Assembly: GCA_963762075.1 (NCBI GenBank)
Contig: CAVXJC010000007.1
Location: 62,001 to 126,000, forward strand
Origin: JAOUEA01 sp963762075
GTDB taxonomy: Bacteria; Actinomycetota; UBA4738; HRBIN12
Direction: 5' to 3'
Length of the DNA stretch: 64,000 nucleotides
In this document: piece after piece, positions 58,089 through 64,000 of the stretch
Layout: each line of letters starts with the position of its first letter
Position numbering within the stretch: position 1 is the first letter of the stretch
Translations under genes and position numbers: made by a program
The notes under the pieces: model-generated
Seen by the model: the letters and a program-made list of their open reading frames with translations, nothing else
Database searches by the model: none
Told to the model about the DNA's origin: nothing

Positions 58089-58952
58089 GCCGTCGCCGCC
58101 GACATCGGAGCCGGGCGCGCGATCGCCCGGCTGCCCCGGAAGGCCGAACTTCTCACGCACGAGCGACAGGAATCCCGGTGCGTCGTGACGGCGCACGAGC
58201 CGCGCCGGACGGGCCGAGGCCCTGATCCTCACCGTCGACCCAACCGGAAGCTCGATGCTGCGACGACCGTCGGCCGACAAGACTCCGCTCTCCTCCCCGA
58301 GAACCTCCAGCTGAACCTGGCTCGTTGCTTCCAGCACGAAGGACCGGTCGAAGACCATGTGGGCGGCGATCGGCGTGAGGACCAGCGAATCGACGCCGGG
58401 CATCACGATCGGGCCCCGGGCCGAGAACGAGTAGGCCGTCGACCCGGTGGGGGACGCGACGATCACCCCGTCGGCGGAGAACGTGGTCACGTAGTCGCCG
58501 TCGACCTGGACGGCGAGCCTCACGAGGCGGTGACGGACCTGCTTCTCGACCATCACTTCGTTGAGTCCCCACTGGGGAGCGAAGTCGGCACCGGCGACCG
58601 GCTCGGCGGTCAGGGCAAGCCGCTCCTCGACGTCGGCATGCCCCTCGAGCACGGCTCGGACCAATGGCAGCGCCTCGTGTGGCTCGACTTCAGTGAGGAA
58701 GCCCATCCGGCCGACCTTCACGCCCAGCACCGGGCACCCGGCGTGCGATGCGGCGTAGGCGGCCCGCAGGAACGTGCCGTCGCCGCCCACGCTCACCACG
58801 AGATCGAGATCTCCTCTGAGCTCGGGCGCATCGCCGTCGTCGGCGAGCACGGTCGCTGTCACCCCTTCGCGTCCGAGGGCTTCGACCAGGTCGTCCGCGG
58901 CCTCGACCGCGGCCTCGCGACCCGGGTGCATGACCACTCCGACCCGGTTCAT
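58086..58952 (-). CDS. nadK: NAD kinase
   Basis: ATP- or polyphosphate-dependent NAD phosphorylation. It has 288 residues. VSVGGDGTFLRAAYAA (about 53-68) is the GGDGT signature; GLNEVMVEKQ (about 128-137), ADGVIVASPTGSTAYSFSA (about 159-177) and GPIVMPGVDSLVLTPIAAH (about 179-197) are the NAD-binding blocks. The ATG overlaps the tlyA stop by 4 nt. The tlyA-nadK-recN order is conserved in mycobacteria (Rv1694-Rv1696). Confidence 0.95.
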   Translation of the reverse strand: MNRVGVVMHPGREAAVEAADDLVEALGREGVTATVLADDGDAPELRGDLDLVVSVGGDGTFLRAAYAASHAGCPVLGVKVGRMGFLTEVEPHEALPLVRAVLEGHADVEERLALTAEPVAGADFAPQWGLNEVMVEKQVRHRLVRLAVQVDGDYVTTFSADGVIVASPTGSTAYSFSARGPIVMPGVDSLVLTPIAAHMVFDRSFVLEATSQVQLEVLGEESGVLSADGRRSIELPVGSTVRIRASARPARLVRRHDAPGFLSLVREKFGLPGQPGDRAPGSDVGGDG

Positions 58953-59743
58953 CTCGAGACGGCCTCGCCCTCGGCGATCGCTTCGCCGACGGCGAGCATC
59001 GCCGGCTCACCGCCCATACGCGTCCACAGCAGGAACTCCACGTTGCCCGCGGGACCTCGTGAGGGCGACGCCATCAGAGATCTTGGCTCCAGACCAGCCC
59101 TGCGAGCCGCCTCGATGACGGAATCGAGGACCCGCGTCCACACCGCGGGGTTTCGGACCACGCCCTTCGGACCGACGTGATCGGATCTCGCTTCGAACTG
59201 CGGCTTGACGAGGAGCACCGCGTCGGCATCTTCGCTCGCGACCATCGACAGGGCAGGAAGCACCGAGCGCAGCGAGATGAAGGAAAGATCCACCACGATG
59301 AACGTGGGCCGGTACGGCAGAGCCACGGTCGTGAGATCACGAACGTTGGTGCGCTCGAGGACCGTCACGCGGTCATCGAGCCGGAGGTTCCATGCGAGCT
59401 GGCCGTACCCGACGTCGACCGCGACGACGTGACGGGCGCCGGCCTGCAGGAGACAATCCGTGAACCCCCCCGTGGAAGCGCCGGCATCGAGACAATCCGA
59501 TCCCGATGGGTCGAGCTGGAATCTCGACAGCGCCGCAGCCAGCTTCTCACCACCCCGCGAGACGAACCTCTTCTTCGGTTCCGCCAGCGCGACCGGCATG
59601 TCGTCGGACACGAGCGTGGTCGCCTTACTCGCCGGAGAGCCGCCCACTCGCACGAGGCCGGCAAGCACCGCGCGCTGCGCGTCGGCGCGTGACGCAACCA
59701 GGCCTCGTCGCACCAGCTCCGTGTCGAGTCGGCGGCGCGTCAC
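58949..59743 (-). CDS. tlyA: TlyA-family rRNA 2'-O-methyltransferase
   Basis: S4-domain SAM methyltransferase that in mycobacteria modifies 16S C1409 and 23S C1920, affecting capreomycin sensitivity. It has 264 residues. The S4 domain (about 1-60) starts RRRLDTELVRRGLVASRADA. The catalytic part has SRGGEKLAAAL, the SAM motif DAGASTGGFTDCLLQ (about 84-98) and DLSFISLRSVLPAL. GTG at 59743, 16 nt after the phasin-like gene. Confidence 0.93.
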   Translation of the reverse strand: MTRRRLDTELVRRGLVASRADAQRAVLAGLVRVGGSPASKATTLVSDDMPVALAEPKKRFVSRGGEKLAAALSRFQLDPSGSDCLDAGASTGGFTDCLLQAGARHVVAVDVGYGQLAWNLRLDDRVTVLERTNVRDLTTVALPYRPTFIVVDLSFISLRSVLPALSMVASEDADAVLLVKPQFEARSDHVGPKGVVRNPAVWTRVLDSVIEAARRAGLEPRSLMASPSRGPAGNVEFLLWTRMGGEPAMLAVGEAIAEGEAVSR

Positions 59744-59759
59744 CGCGGCCGAGCCCGGG

Positions 59760-60188
59760 TCACCCGCCGGAGGCCGAAGTCGACCTCTTGGCCGCAGGCT
59801 CCTTGCGACGGGCCCGGGAGCTCGCGGTCGTCTTCTTCGCGGTCGCACGCGTCCGAGACCCGGACGAACGAGTGGTCTTCGCGCCACCCGAGGCGGTCTT
59901 GCCGGCGGCCCGTTCGAGGTCGCGCACACGCTTCTTGAGGGCGTCGAGCTCGGCCTGCGTCGCAACACCTCCGACCGACTTCAGCTGATCGGAGATCTCA
60001 CGCCGAACGAAGCTCGACAAGCGCTCACGGTTGGTCTGGGACCACTCGAGCAGATCGGCCGCGGTCTTCGCCACCTGTTCCTTGGCCGCGCTCGGCTCCA
60101 ACATGTCCTTGGCCAGCCGCTGTGCCCGGGCTGGGGTCAGCGTGCCCACGACACCTTCCAGGGTCTTTCGCAGGTCGTCGATGATCAT
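59760..60188 (-). CDS. Phasin-like / histone-like protein with Lys-Ala tail
   Basis: A 142-residue protein. The N-terminal half (about 1-95) is helical, resembling the coiled-coil part of polyhydroxyalkanoate-granule phasins (PhaF/PhaI type): IIDDLRKTLEGVVG, then RLAKDMLEPSAAKEQVAKTA and QAELDALKKRVRDLERAA. The C-terminal 45 residues are rich in Lys, Arg, Ala, Thr and Ser, like H1-type DNA-binding tails. No PHA gene is in the window. It may be a granule-, membrane- or nucleoid-associated protein. ATG at 60188 with AAAGGAA upstream. Confidence 0.75.
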   Translation of the reverse strand: MIIDDLRKTLEGVVGTLTPARAQRLAKDMLEPSAAKEQVAKTAADLLEWSQTNRERLSSFVRREISDQLKSVGGVATQAELDALKKRVRDLERAAGKTASGGAKTTRSSGSRTRATAKKTTASSRARRKEPAAKRSTSASGG

Positions 60189-60272
60189 CGCGAGTTCCTT
60201 TCGGCATCGATCACGGAATGACATGCCAGCATACCCGTGGGTGTCCTGCGACCGGGTGAGACCGCCGTTCGC

Positions 60273-61052
60273 TCAGTCCTCGGTGAACAAGGCGTTGAGG
60301 TTCTCCGCCACGTAGGTCGGACGCACGGGCGAGTCCGCCACTTGGTCCCGTCCGTCGATGCCGGTGAGCACGAGCATCGAATCCCACCCGAGGCGAGCGG
60401 CCCCAGCGATGTCGGTGTCGAGTCGATCGCCCACGAGGAGCGGCCGGCCGCCTCCCGCCCGCTCGAGAGCGGCGAGCAGCAGCGGCGCATGCGGCTTGCC
60501 GATCACCTCTCCGCGCACCCCCGTGGTGGTCTCGATCGCCGCGAGCAGGGCCCCAGCACCTGGCCATCTGGTGCCGTCTTCGGCTGGGAAGGACGCGTCG
60601 GGGTTGGTCGCGACCAGCGCGGCGCCGCGCTGCACGAGCACCGACGCGGTTCGAAGCTTGGCGTAGTCGGCGCCGCGGTCCCAGCCGACCACGACCACAT
60701 CGGCACGCTCCGGGTCTCCGTGGACCACGTGCACCCCTGCCTGCGTGAGCGCTTGCACGAGACCCTCCTCACCGACCACGAAGGCGAGGCGGACATCACG
60801 GCGGGAGAGCACCGCGGCGGTGGTCAGCGCAGAGGTCTCCACTTCGTCGGCACGAGCCTCCACGCCGACCGACCGCAGCCGTTGGGCGACCGCTTCGGGG
60901 GTACGACCGGAGTTATTCGTGACGAACACGATGCGCCTGCCCATCGCCCTGAGTCTCGCGAGCGACTCCGGGGCAGCCGGCACGCGGTCGGCGCCCCGAT
61001 ACAGCACCCCATCGAGGTCGAAGAGGATCGCGTCGTATCGATCGGCGATCAC
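60273..61052 (-). CDS. HAD-superfamily phosphatase, NagD-like
   Basis: A 259-residue HAD hydrolase (type IIA cap). The nucleophile motif is FDLDGVLYRG (about 11-20), motif II VTNNSGRTPEAV (about 44-55), motif III Lys in IGKPHAPLL (about 183) and motif IV GDRLDTDIAGA (about 206-216). It is equivalent by position to mycobacterial Rv1692, reported as a glycerol-3-phosphate or nucleotide phosphatase; the substrate here is unknown. It begins 61 nt from the divergent DUF1015 gene. Confidence 0.9.
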   Translation of the reverse strand: MIADRYDAILFDLDGVLYRGADRVPAAPESLARLRAMGRRIVFVTNNSGRTPEAVAQRLRSVGVEARADEVETSALTTAAVLSRRDVRLAFVVGEEGLVQALTQAGVHVVHGDPERADVVVVGWDRGADYAKLRTASVLVQRGAALVATNPDASFPAEDGTRWPGAGALLAAIETTTGVRGEVIGKPHAPLLLAALERAGGGRPLLVGDRLDTDIAGAARLGWDSMLVLTGIDGRDQVADSPVRPTYVAENLNALFTED

Positions 61053-61101
61053 GATCGCGGACCCGTGAGCCGCACGCGACCCGAGGCCGGGACAGGACTG
61101 C

Positions 61102-61107
61102 TATACA
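61102..61107 (+). promoter_or_regulatory. Possible leaderless -10 box of the DUF1015 gene
   Basis: TATACA ends 6 nt before the GTG at 61114, in the 61-nt divergent gap with the HAD phosphatase gene. Confidence 0.35.
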
Positions 61108-61113
61108 AGACGC

Positions 61114-62409
61114 GTGCCTCGCCTCTCCCCGTTCGACGGACTCGTCTTCGACGCCGCGGTCTCGGGTCCCCTCGAGAGCGTCACCGCCCCGCCGTATGAC
61201 GTTATCAGCGACCGTCGACGACTCCGATACCTGCAGGCGAGCGAGTTCAACGTGGTGCACCTCGATCTCGCCGAGGGCACGGCCGATCCGACGCACCCGG
61301 AGAACCGCTACGCGCGTGCGGGGCACCTGCTGCGCGCCTGGGAAGAGCGGGGCGTGCTTCGACGGGCGGTCGAACCCAGTTGCTACGCCTACGAGATGTC
61401 GTACGACGCCGAGGGCGCGAAGTGGGCTCACGCGCCCGCGGCCGATCACGCGATCCGTGGCCTGATCTGCGCCATGACGATCGAGGACTGGGGTGGCACC
61501 GTGCTCCCGCACGAGCGGGTGCGCAAGGGCCCCGTCGCGGACCGTCTCGCACTGCTCCGAGCCACACGCACACACCTGTCGCCCGTCTACGGCACGATCG
61601 AGAGCCATGACGACCGGCTGGACATGTTCGTGCGGGAGATGACCTCGGGTCCCGCACCGTTCGAGGCCGTCGACGAGCAGGGTGTGCGCCATCGCATGTG
61701 GCCGGTCGACGGCGACGCGTTCGTTCGAGCGGGACTCGGTCGCACCCACGACGAAAGGCTCTTGATCGCCGACGGACACCACCGCTACACCACGGCCCTG
61801 CGCTACCGAGACGAGCGACGCCGCGTCGACGGACCCGGACCGTGGGATGCCGTTCTGACCCTCGTCGTCGACGCCGCCGCAGAACACATGCACGTGATGC
61901 CATTCCATCGTGTGCAACTCGCGGGCCAGCCGCCATCGATCGAAGGAACGTCTGTGACTGGGCTCGCCGCCATGATCGACGGCCTGAGCGACGACGACCT
62001 GACGATCGGCACGATCTCGCTCGACGAGCGTCATGAGGTCGAGTACCGGATGAGGCGCCTCGAGGGCGAGCCGCCCACGGTTCGCGCCTTGCACGAGACA
62101 CTCCTCGACGGGCCCGGATCCAACGCGTCGCTGCGGTACGTCACAGACGCTGCCGAGGCGGACGCAGCCGTGCGCAGTGGCGAAGCCGTCGCCGCCTTTC
62201 TGCTGCCGCCCACCACGCCCGGTCGCATCAGAGCCCTCGTCGAGCGTGGCGAGCGGCTGCCCGCGAAGTCCACCTATTTCTGGCCCAAACCCCTGACGGG
62301 GATGATCATGATGCCGCTCGATCCGCCCCTTCCACCTGCCCCTCTGCCGACGGCCGCGGTCGATCGAGCGGCCGATCCTCGGGCGGATCCAACGGGTCGA
62401 GCTTCTTGA
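61114..62409 (+). CDS. DUF1015 family protein
   Basis: A 431-residue cytoplasmic protein of unknown biochemical role. Family features are clear: VTAPPYDVISD near 23-33, YARAGHLLRAWEERGVL near 66-82, LLIADGHHRYTTAL near 214-227, and the end KSTYFWPKPLTG near 385-396. The conserved part stops near base 62,320. The last 30 residues (Pro/Ala/Arg/Asp-rich) are read antisense through the 3' end of the ssb-like gene. In other bacteria DUF1015 proteins often sit near serine/glycine metabolism genes; that is not so here. Confidence 0.9.
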   Translation: MPRLSPFDGLVFDAAVSGPLESVTAPPYDVISDRRRLRYLQASEFNVVHLDLAEGTADPTHPENRYARAGHLLRAWEERGVLRRAVEPSCYAYEMSYDAEGAKWAHAPAADHAIRGLICAMTIEDWGGTVLPHERVRKGPVADRLALLRATRTHLSPVYGTIESHDDRLDMFVREMTSGPAPFEAVDEQGVRHRMWPVDGDAFVRAGLGRTHDERLLIADGHHRYTTALRYRDERRRVDGPGPWDAVLTLVVDAAAEHMHVMPFHRVQLAGQPPSIEGTSVTGLAAMIDGLSDDDLTIGTISLDERHEVEYRMRRLEGEPPTVRALHETLLDGPGSNASLRYVTDAAEADAAVRSGEAVAAFLLPPTTPGRIRALVERGERLPAKSTYFWPKPLTGMIMMPLDPPLPPAPLPTAAVDRAADPRADPTGRAS

Positions 62410-62695
62410 TACCGCTCGCGACCACCTCGGTGAGGCTGCGAGCTCCGGCTCCGCTCCGGTAGAAGCGGCGGACCAGTTGCCCGTGCACGAGCACTCGATC
62501 ACCTTTGGCGATCTCGTCGAGCGCTCGGGCTCCGACCGTGGCGTGCCAAGCCGCGATCGGGAGGGGGAGGAGGCGTCTGCCCGCCTCCGGAACGGAGAGC
62601 CGGAGCTCGGTGACCTCGTCGCCTGACGGCATCCGGCGATTGACCGGATCCGCCGAGACGGTGCCCGCAAGCACGACGACGTTGACCGTCACCAT
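62306..62695 (-). CDS. ssb: Single-stranded DNA-binding protein-like (OB fold)
   Basis: A 129-residue OB-fold protein of the SSB family: VNVVVLAGTVSADPVNRRM (about 4-22), EVTELRLSVPEA (about 27-38) and KGDRVLVHGQLVRRFYRS (about 65-82). It is shorter than the main bacterial SSB and lacks the acidic DDDIPF-type tail that recruits partner proteins; it ends EGADRAAS. It is therefore a secondary SSB paralogue. ATG with AAGGAGGAG upstream. Its last 104 nt overlap the convergent DUF1015 gene. Confidence 0.85.
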   Translation of the reverse strand: MVTVNVVVLAGTVSADPVNRRMPSGDEVTELRLSVPEAGRRLLPLPIAAWHATVGARALDEIAKGDRVLVHGQLVRRFYRSGAGARSLTEVVASGIKKLDPLDPPEDRPLDRPRPSAEGQVEGADRAAS

Positions 62696-62806
62696 GGCTC
62701 CTCCTTCTCGTGGGTTCTCGGTTCCTCTCCCCTTTCTCGGCCCGCGTTCGGACCCGAGGGCACGCTAGCAGCGGGGTCCGACACTCCGTGTGCCAAACTC
62801 CAGCCC

Positions 62807-63781
62807 GTGACCGTCGACGGACGCCACCCCGTGCGAACCCCAGTGGCCGACGGCGTCACCATGATCGACACGCTGCTGAGCGGTGAACCCGAGTTCAACG
62901 CGGTGTATCTCCTCGATGGCGACGAGCCCTGTCTCGTCGAGACCGGGCCGGGGGCAGATGGTGCGCTCGTGCTCGAGGCCCTCGACGACCTCGGCATCGG
63001 GGACGGCGATCTCGCGCACATCGTCGTCACTCACATCCACCTCGACCACGCCGGAGGAGCCGGTGCGCTCGCCCAACGCTTCGCAGGTGCGACCGTGTGG
63101 GCGCACGAGCGCGGCGCAGCGCATCTCGCCGATCCCACGCGCCTGATCGCGAGCACCGCCCGCACCTATGGCGCCGAGCGCATGCTCGCTCTCTTCGGCG
63201 AGACGCACCCGGTGCCGGCCGGTCGCCTGCGTTCGCTGACCGACGGCGACACGATCCGAATGGGACGCCGAGAGCTCGCCGTCATCCACACGCCCGGCCA
63301 CGCCTCCCACCACGTGGCGCTGCACGATTCCGAGAGCGGTGCCGTCTTCACCGGCGAGGCCATAGGCTCGTACCTTCCGTGGGGGCCTGCGTTCCGCCCC
63401 GCGCTTCCGCCGCCCGAGGTCGATGTCGCGAGCGCCACTGCAAGCATCGAGCGGATCCGTTCGCGACATGCATCGGGGCTGCTGACGTCGCATTTCGGTC
63501 CCGCTCCCGACCCGGATGGCGCCTGCGATGTGGCGAGTCAGCAGATCAGATCGTGGTCGGAAGCCGTGCGCCGCCGGCTCGAGAGAGAACCCGACGCGGG
63601 CACAGACCCGGTAGCCCACGACCTCGAGGATCTTGCCGCGGCGGAATTTCAGCGAGTGACCGGAAGGCCGATCGAGATGACGCGCTACGACGCGATCGGC
63701 TCGATCCGCATGAACGCCGCGGGGCTGCTCCGATACTGGCGCAAGCGCTGGGAGCACGAGTCGCTCGAGCCCCGAGCCTAG
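62807..63781 (+). CDS. Metallo-beta-lactamase-fold hydrolase
   Basis: A 324-residue MBL-fold protein. The zinc motif THIHLDHAGG (about 75-84) gives H-x-H-x-D-H, HTPGHASHH (about 162-170) gives the next His, and the bridging Asp/Glu is replaced by GEAIGSYLP (about 184-192), as in some glyoxalase-like members. A C-terminal helical region (about 235-324) resembles those of thioesterase- or lactonase-type MBL proteins. GTG start. Its stop codon shares bases with the stop of the convergent TPR gene. Confidence 0.88.
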   Translation: MTVDGRHPVRTPVADGVTMIDTLLSGEPEFNAVYLLDGDEPCLVETGPGADGALVLEALDDLGIGDGDLAHIVVTHIHLDHAGGAGALAQRFAGATVWAHERGAAHLADPTRLIASTARTYGAERMLALFGETHPVPAGRLRSLTDGDTIRMGRRELAVIHTPGHASHHVALHDSESGAVFTGEAIGSYLPWGPAFRPALPPPEVDVASATASIERIRSRHASGLLTSHFGPAPDPDGACDVASQQIRSWSEAVRRRLEREPDAGTDPVAHDLEDLAAAEFQRVTGRPIEMTRYDAIGSIRMNAAGLLRYWRKRWEHESLEPRA

Positions 63782-64000
63782 GTCAGCTCGGCCAGGCGCT
63801 CGGCGGTATCGAACGCGCTGGCATCGTGGCGCATGATCCTTCGGAATTCCCCCGCAGCCTCGTCGCGTCGGCCCGCCTTCGCGAGGATGTCTCCTCGCAC
63901 GTACCACAGTCGCAGCGTATATGGAGCGGAGACGCCCTCTTTGGTCTTCGCCCGCGCGAGGAACGCGAGGGCCTCGGCGAACCTCTCCTGATCGGCGAGC
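63778..64000 (-). CDS. TPR-repeat protein (5' part outside the window)
   Basis: Only the last 73 or so residues are inside the window. They read ADQERFAEALAFLARAKT, then LWYVRGDILAKAGRRDEAAG and EFRRIMRHDASAFDTAERL, a helical TPR pattern (A..G...EA...F...), ending in TAG at 63780-63778. By position, next to the HAD phosphatase/tlyA block, it corresponds to mycobacterial Rv1691. Partial; function unknown. Confidence 0.8.
   Translation of the reverse strand, partial: LADQERFAEALAFLARAKTKEGVSAPYTLRLWYVRGDILAKAGRRDEAAGEFRRIMRHDASAFDTAERLAELT

Overview
The window is one continuous stretch of very GC-rich, gene-dense chromosome from an actinomycete-type bacterium (phylum Actinomycetota). The evidence is a complete Pup-proteasome cluster (ARC/Mpa, Dop, Pup, PrcB, PrcA, PafA, PafB, PafC), an Lnt-Ppm1 fusion, a GarA-like FHA protein beside an FtsR-type MerR regulator, and DUF4193. 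Two blocks keep the gene neighbourhoods I know from Mycobacterium: the proteasome-Tat-HelY block, and the block running from a TPR/HAD protein through tlyA, nadK, recN, pyrG, nudix, xerD, scpA/B, rluB, cmk and der. The glycine dehydrogenase is split into GcvPA and GcvPB, unlike Mycobacterium, so a deeper-branching actinobacterial class is likely. I cannot name the class. No plasmid, phage, IS or CRISPR signature was seen.

Layout. 1-8.4 kb (+): the end of an HtrA protease, trmI, then arc-dop-pup-prcB-prcA-pafA. 8.5-9.1 kb (-): an orphan gene inserted against the cluster. 9.2-20.3 kb (+): pafB-pafC, a zinc-ribbon protein, a small membrane protein, tatA/B, tatC, two lipid-kinase homologues (one with broken signature motifs), an alpha/beta hydrolase, helY and an M24 peptidase. 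20.3-25.3 kb (-): cysS, an unusual membrane FtsH-like protease coupled to a lipoprotein, and an Lrp/AsnC regulator. 25.4-27.8 kb (+): a small reverse-transcriptase-like gene coupled to a frameshifted amidohydrolase. 28.1-30.8 kb (+): a DUF4193 protein and Lnt-Ppm1. 30.8-34.5 kb (-): gcvPB (frameshifted), gcvPA, a PD-(D/E)XK-like protein and a MerR regulator. 34.7-35.2 kb (+): a secreted CAP-domain protein. 35.2-40.2 kb (-): a DUF151 nuclease, hpt, a D,D-carboxypeptidase, an FtsR-like MerR, a zinc-ribbon/FHA protein, gcvH, a CDP-alcohol phosphatidyltransferase and tRNA-Pro. 40.2-61.1 kb (-): der-cmk-aroA-tyrA-aroH-rluB-scpB-scpA-trpS, a degenerate site-2 protease, deoA-deoB, a DksA-type protein, xerD, ald, nudix, pyrG, recN, nadK, tlyA, a phasin-like protein and a HAD phosphatase. 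61.1-64 kb: a DUF1015 protein (+), an ssb-like gene (-), an MBL hydrolase (+) and the end of a TPR protein (-).

How the genes work together. Pup is ligated to target proteins by PafA and removed by Dop. ARC unfolds tagged proteins into the PrcA/PrcB chamber. PafB/PafC are WYL regulators normally linked to DNA-damage control. Pup here already ends in Gly-Gly-Glu, so Dop would serve only as a depupylase. Many neighbouring genes overlap by 4 nt (GTGA/ATGA), which implies long co-transcribed, translationally coupled operons. A -10-like TAnnnT box lies 5-9 nt before many operon-first start codons, which suggests widespread leaderless transcription.

Most unusual items: the short RT-like gene at 25.4-26.3 kb with a symmetric, foldable divergent promoter region; the FtsH-like protease with a long insertion in its AAA domain; a site-2 protease whose zinc motif is RExxR instead of HExxH; a lipid-kinase homologue with altered GGDGT/GTGND motifs; two single-base frameshifts in otherwise well-preserved enzymes; and a TAGTCAC box repeated three times at exact 23-bp spacing.
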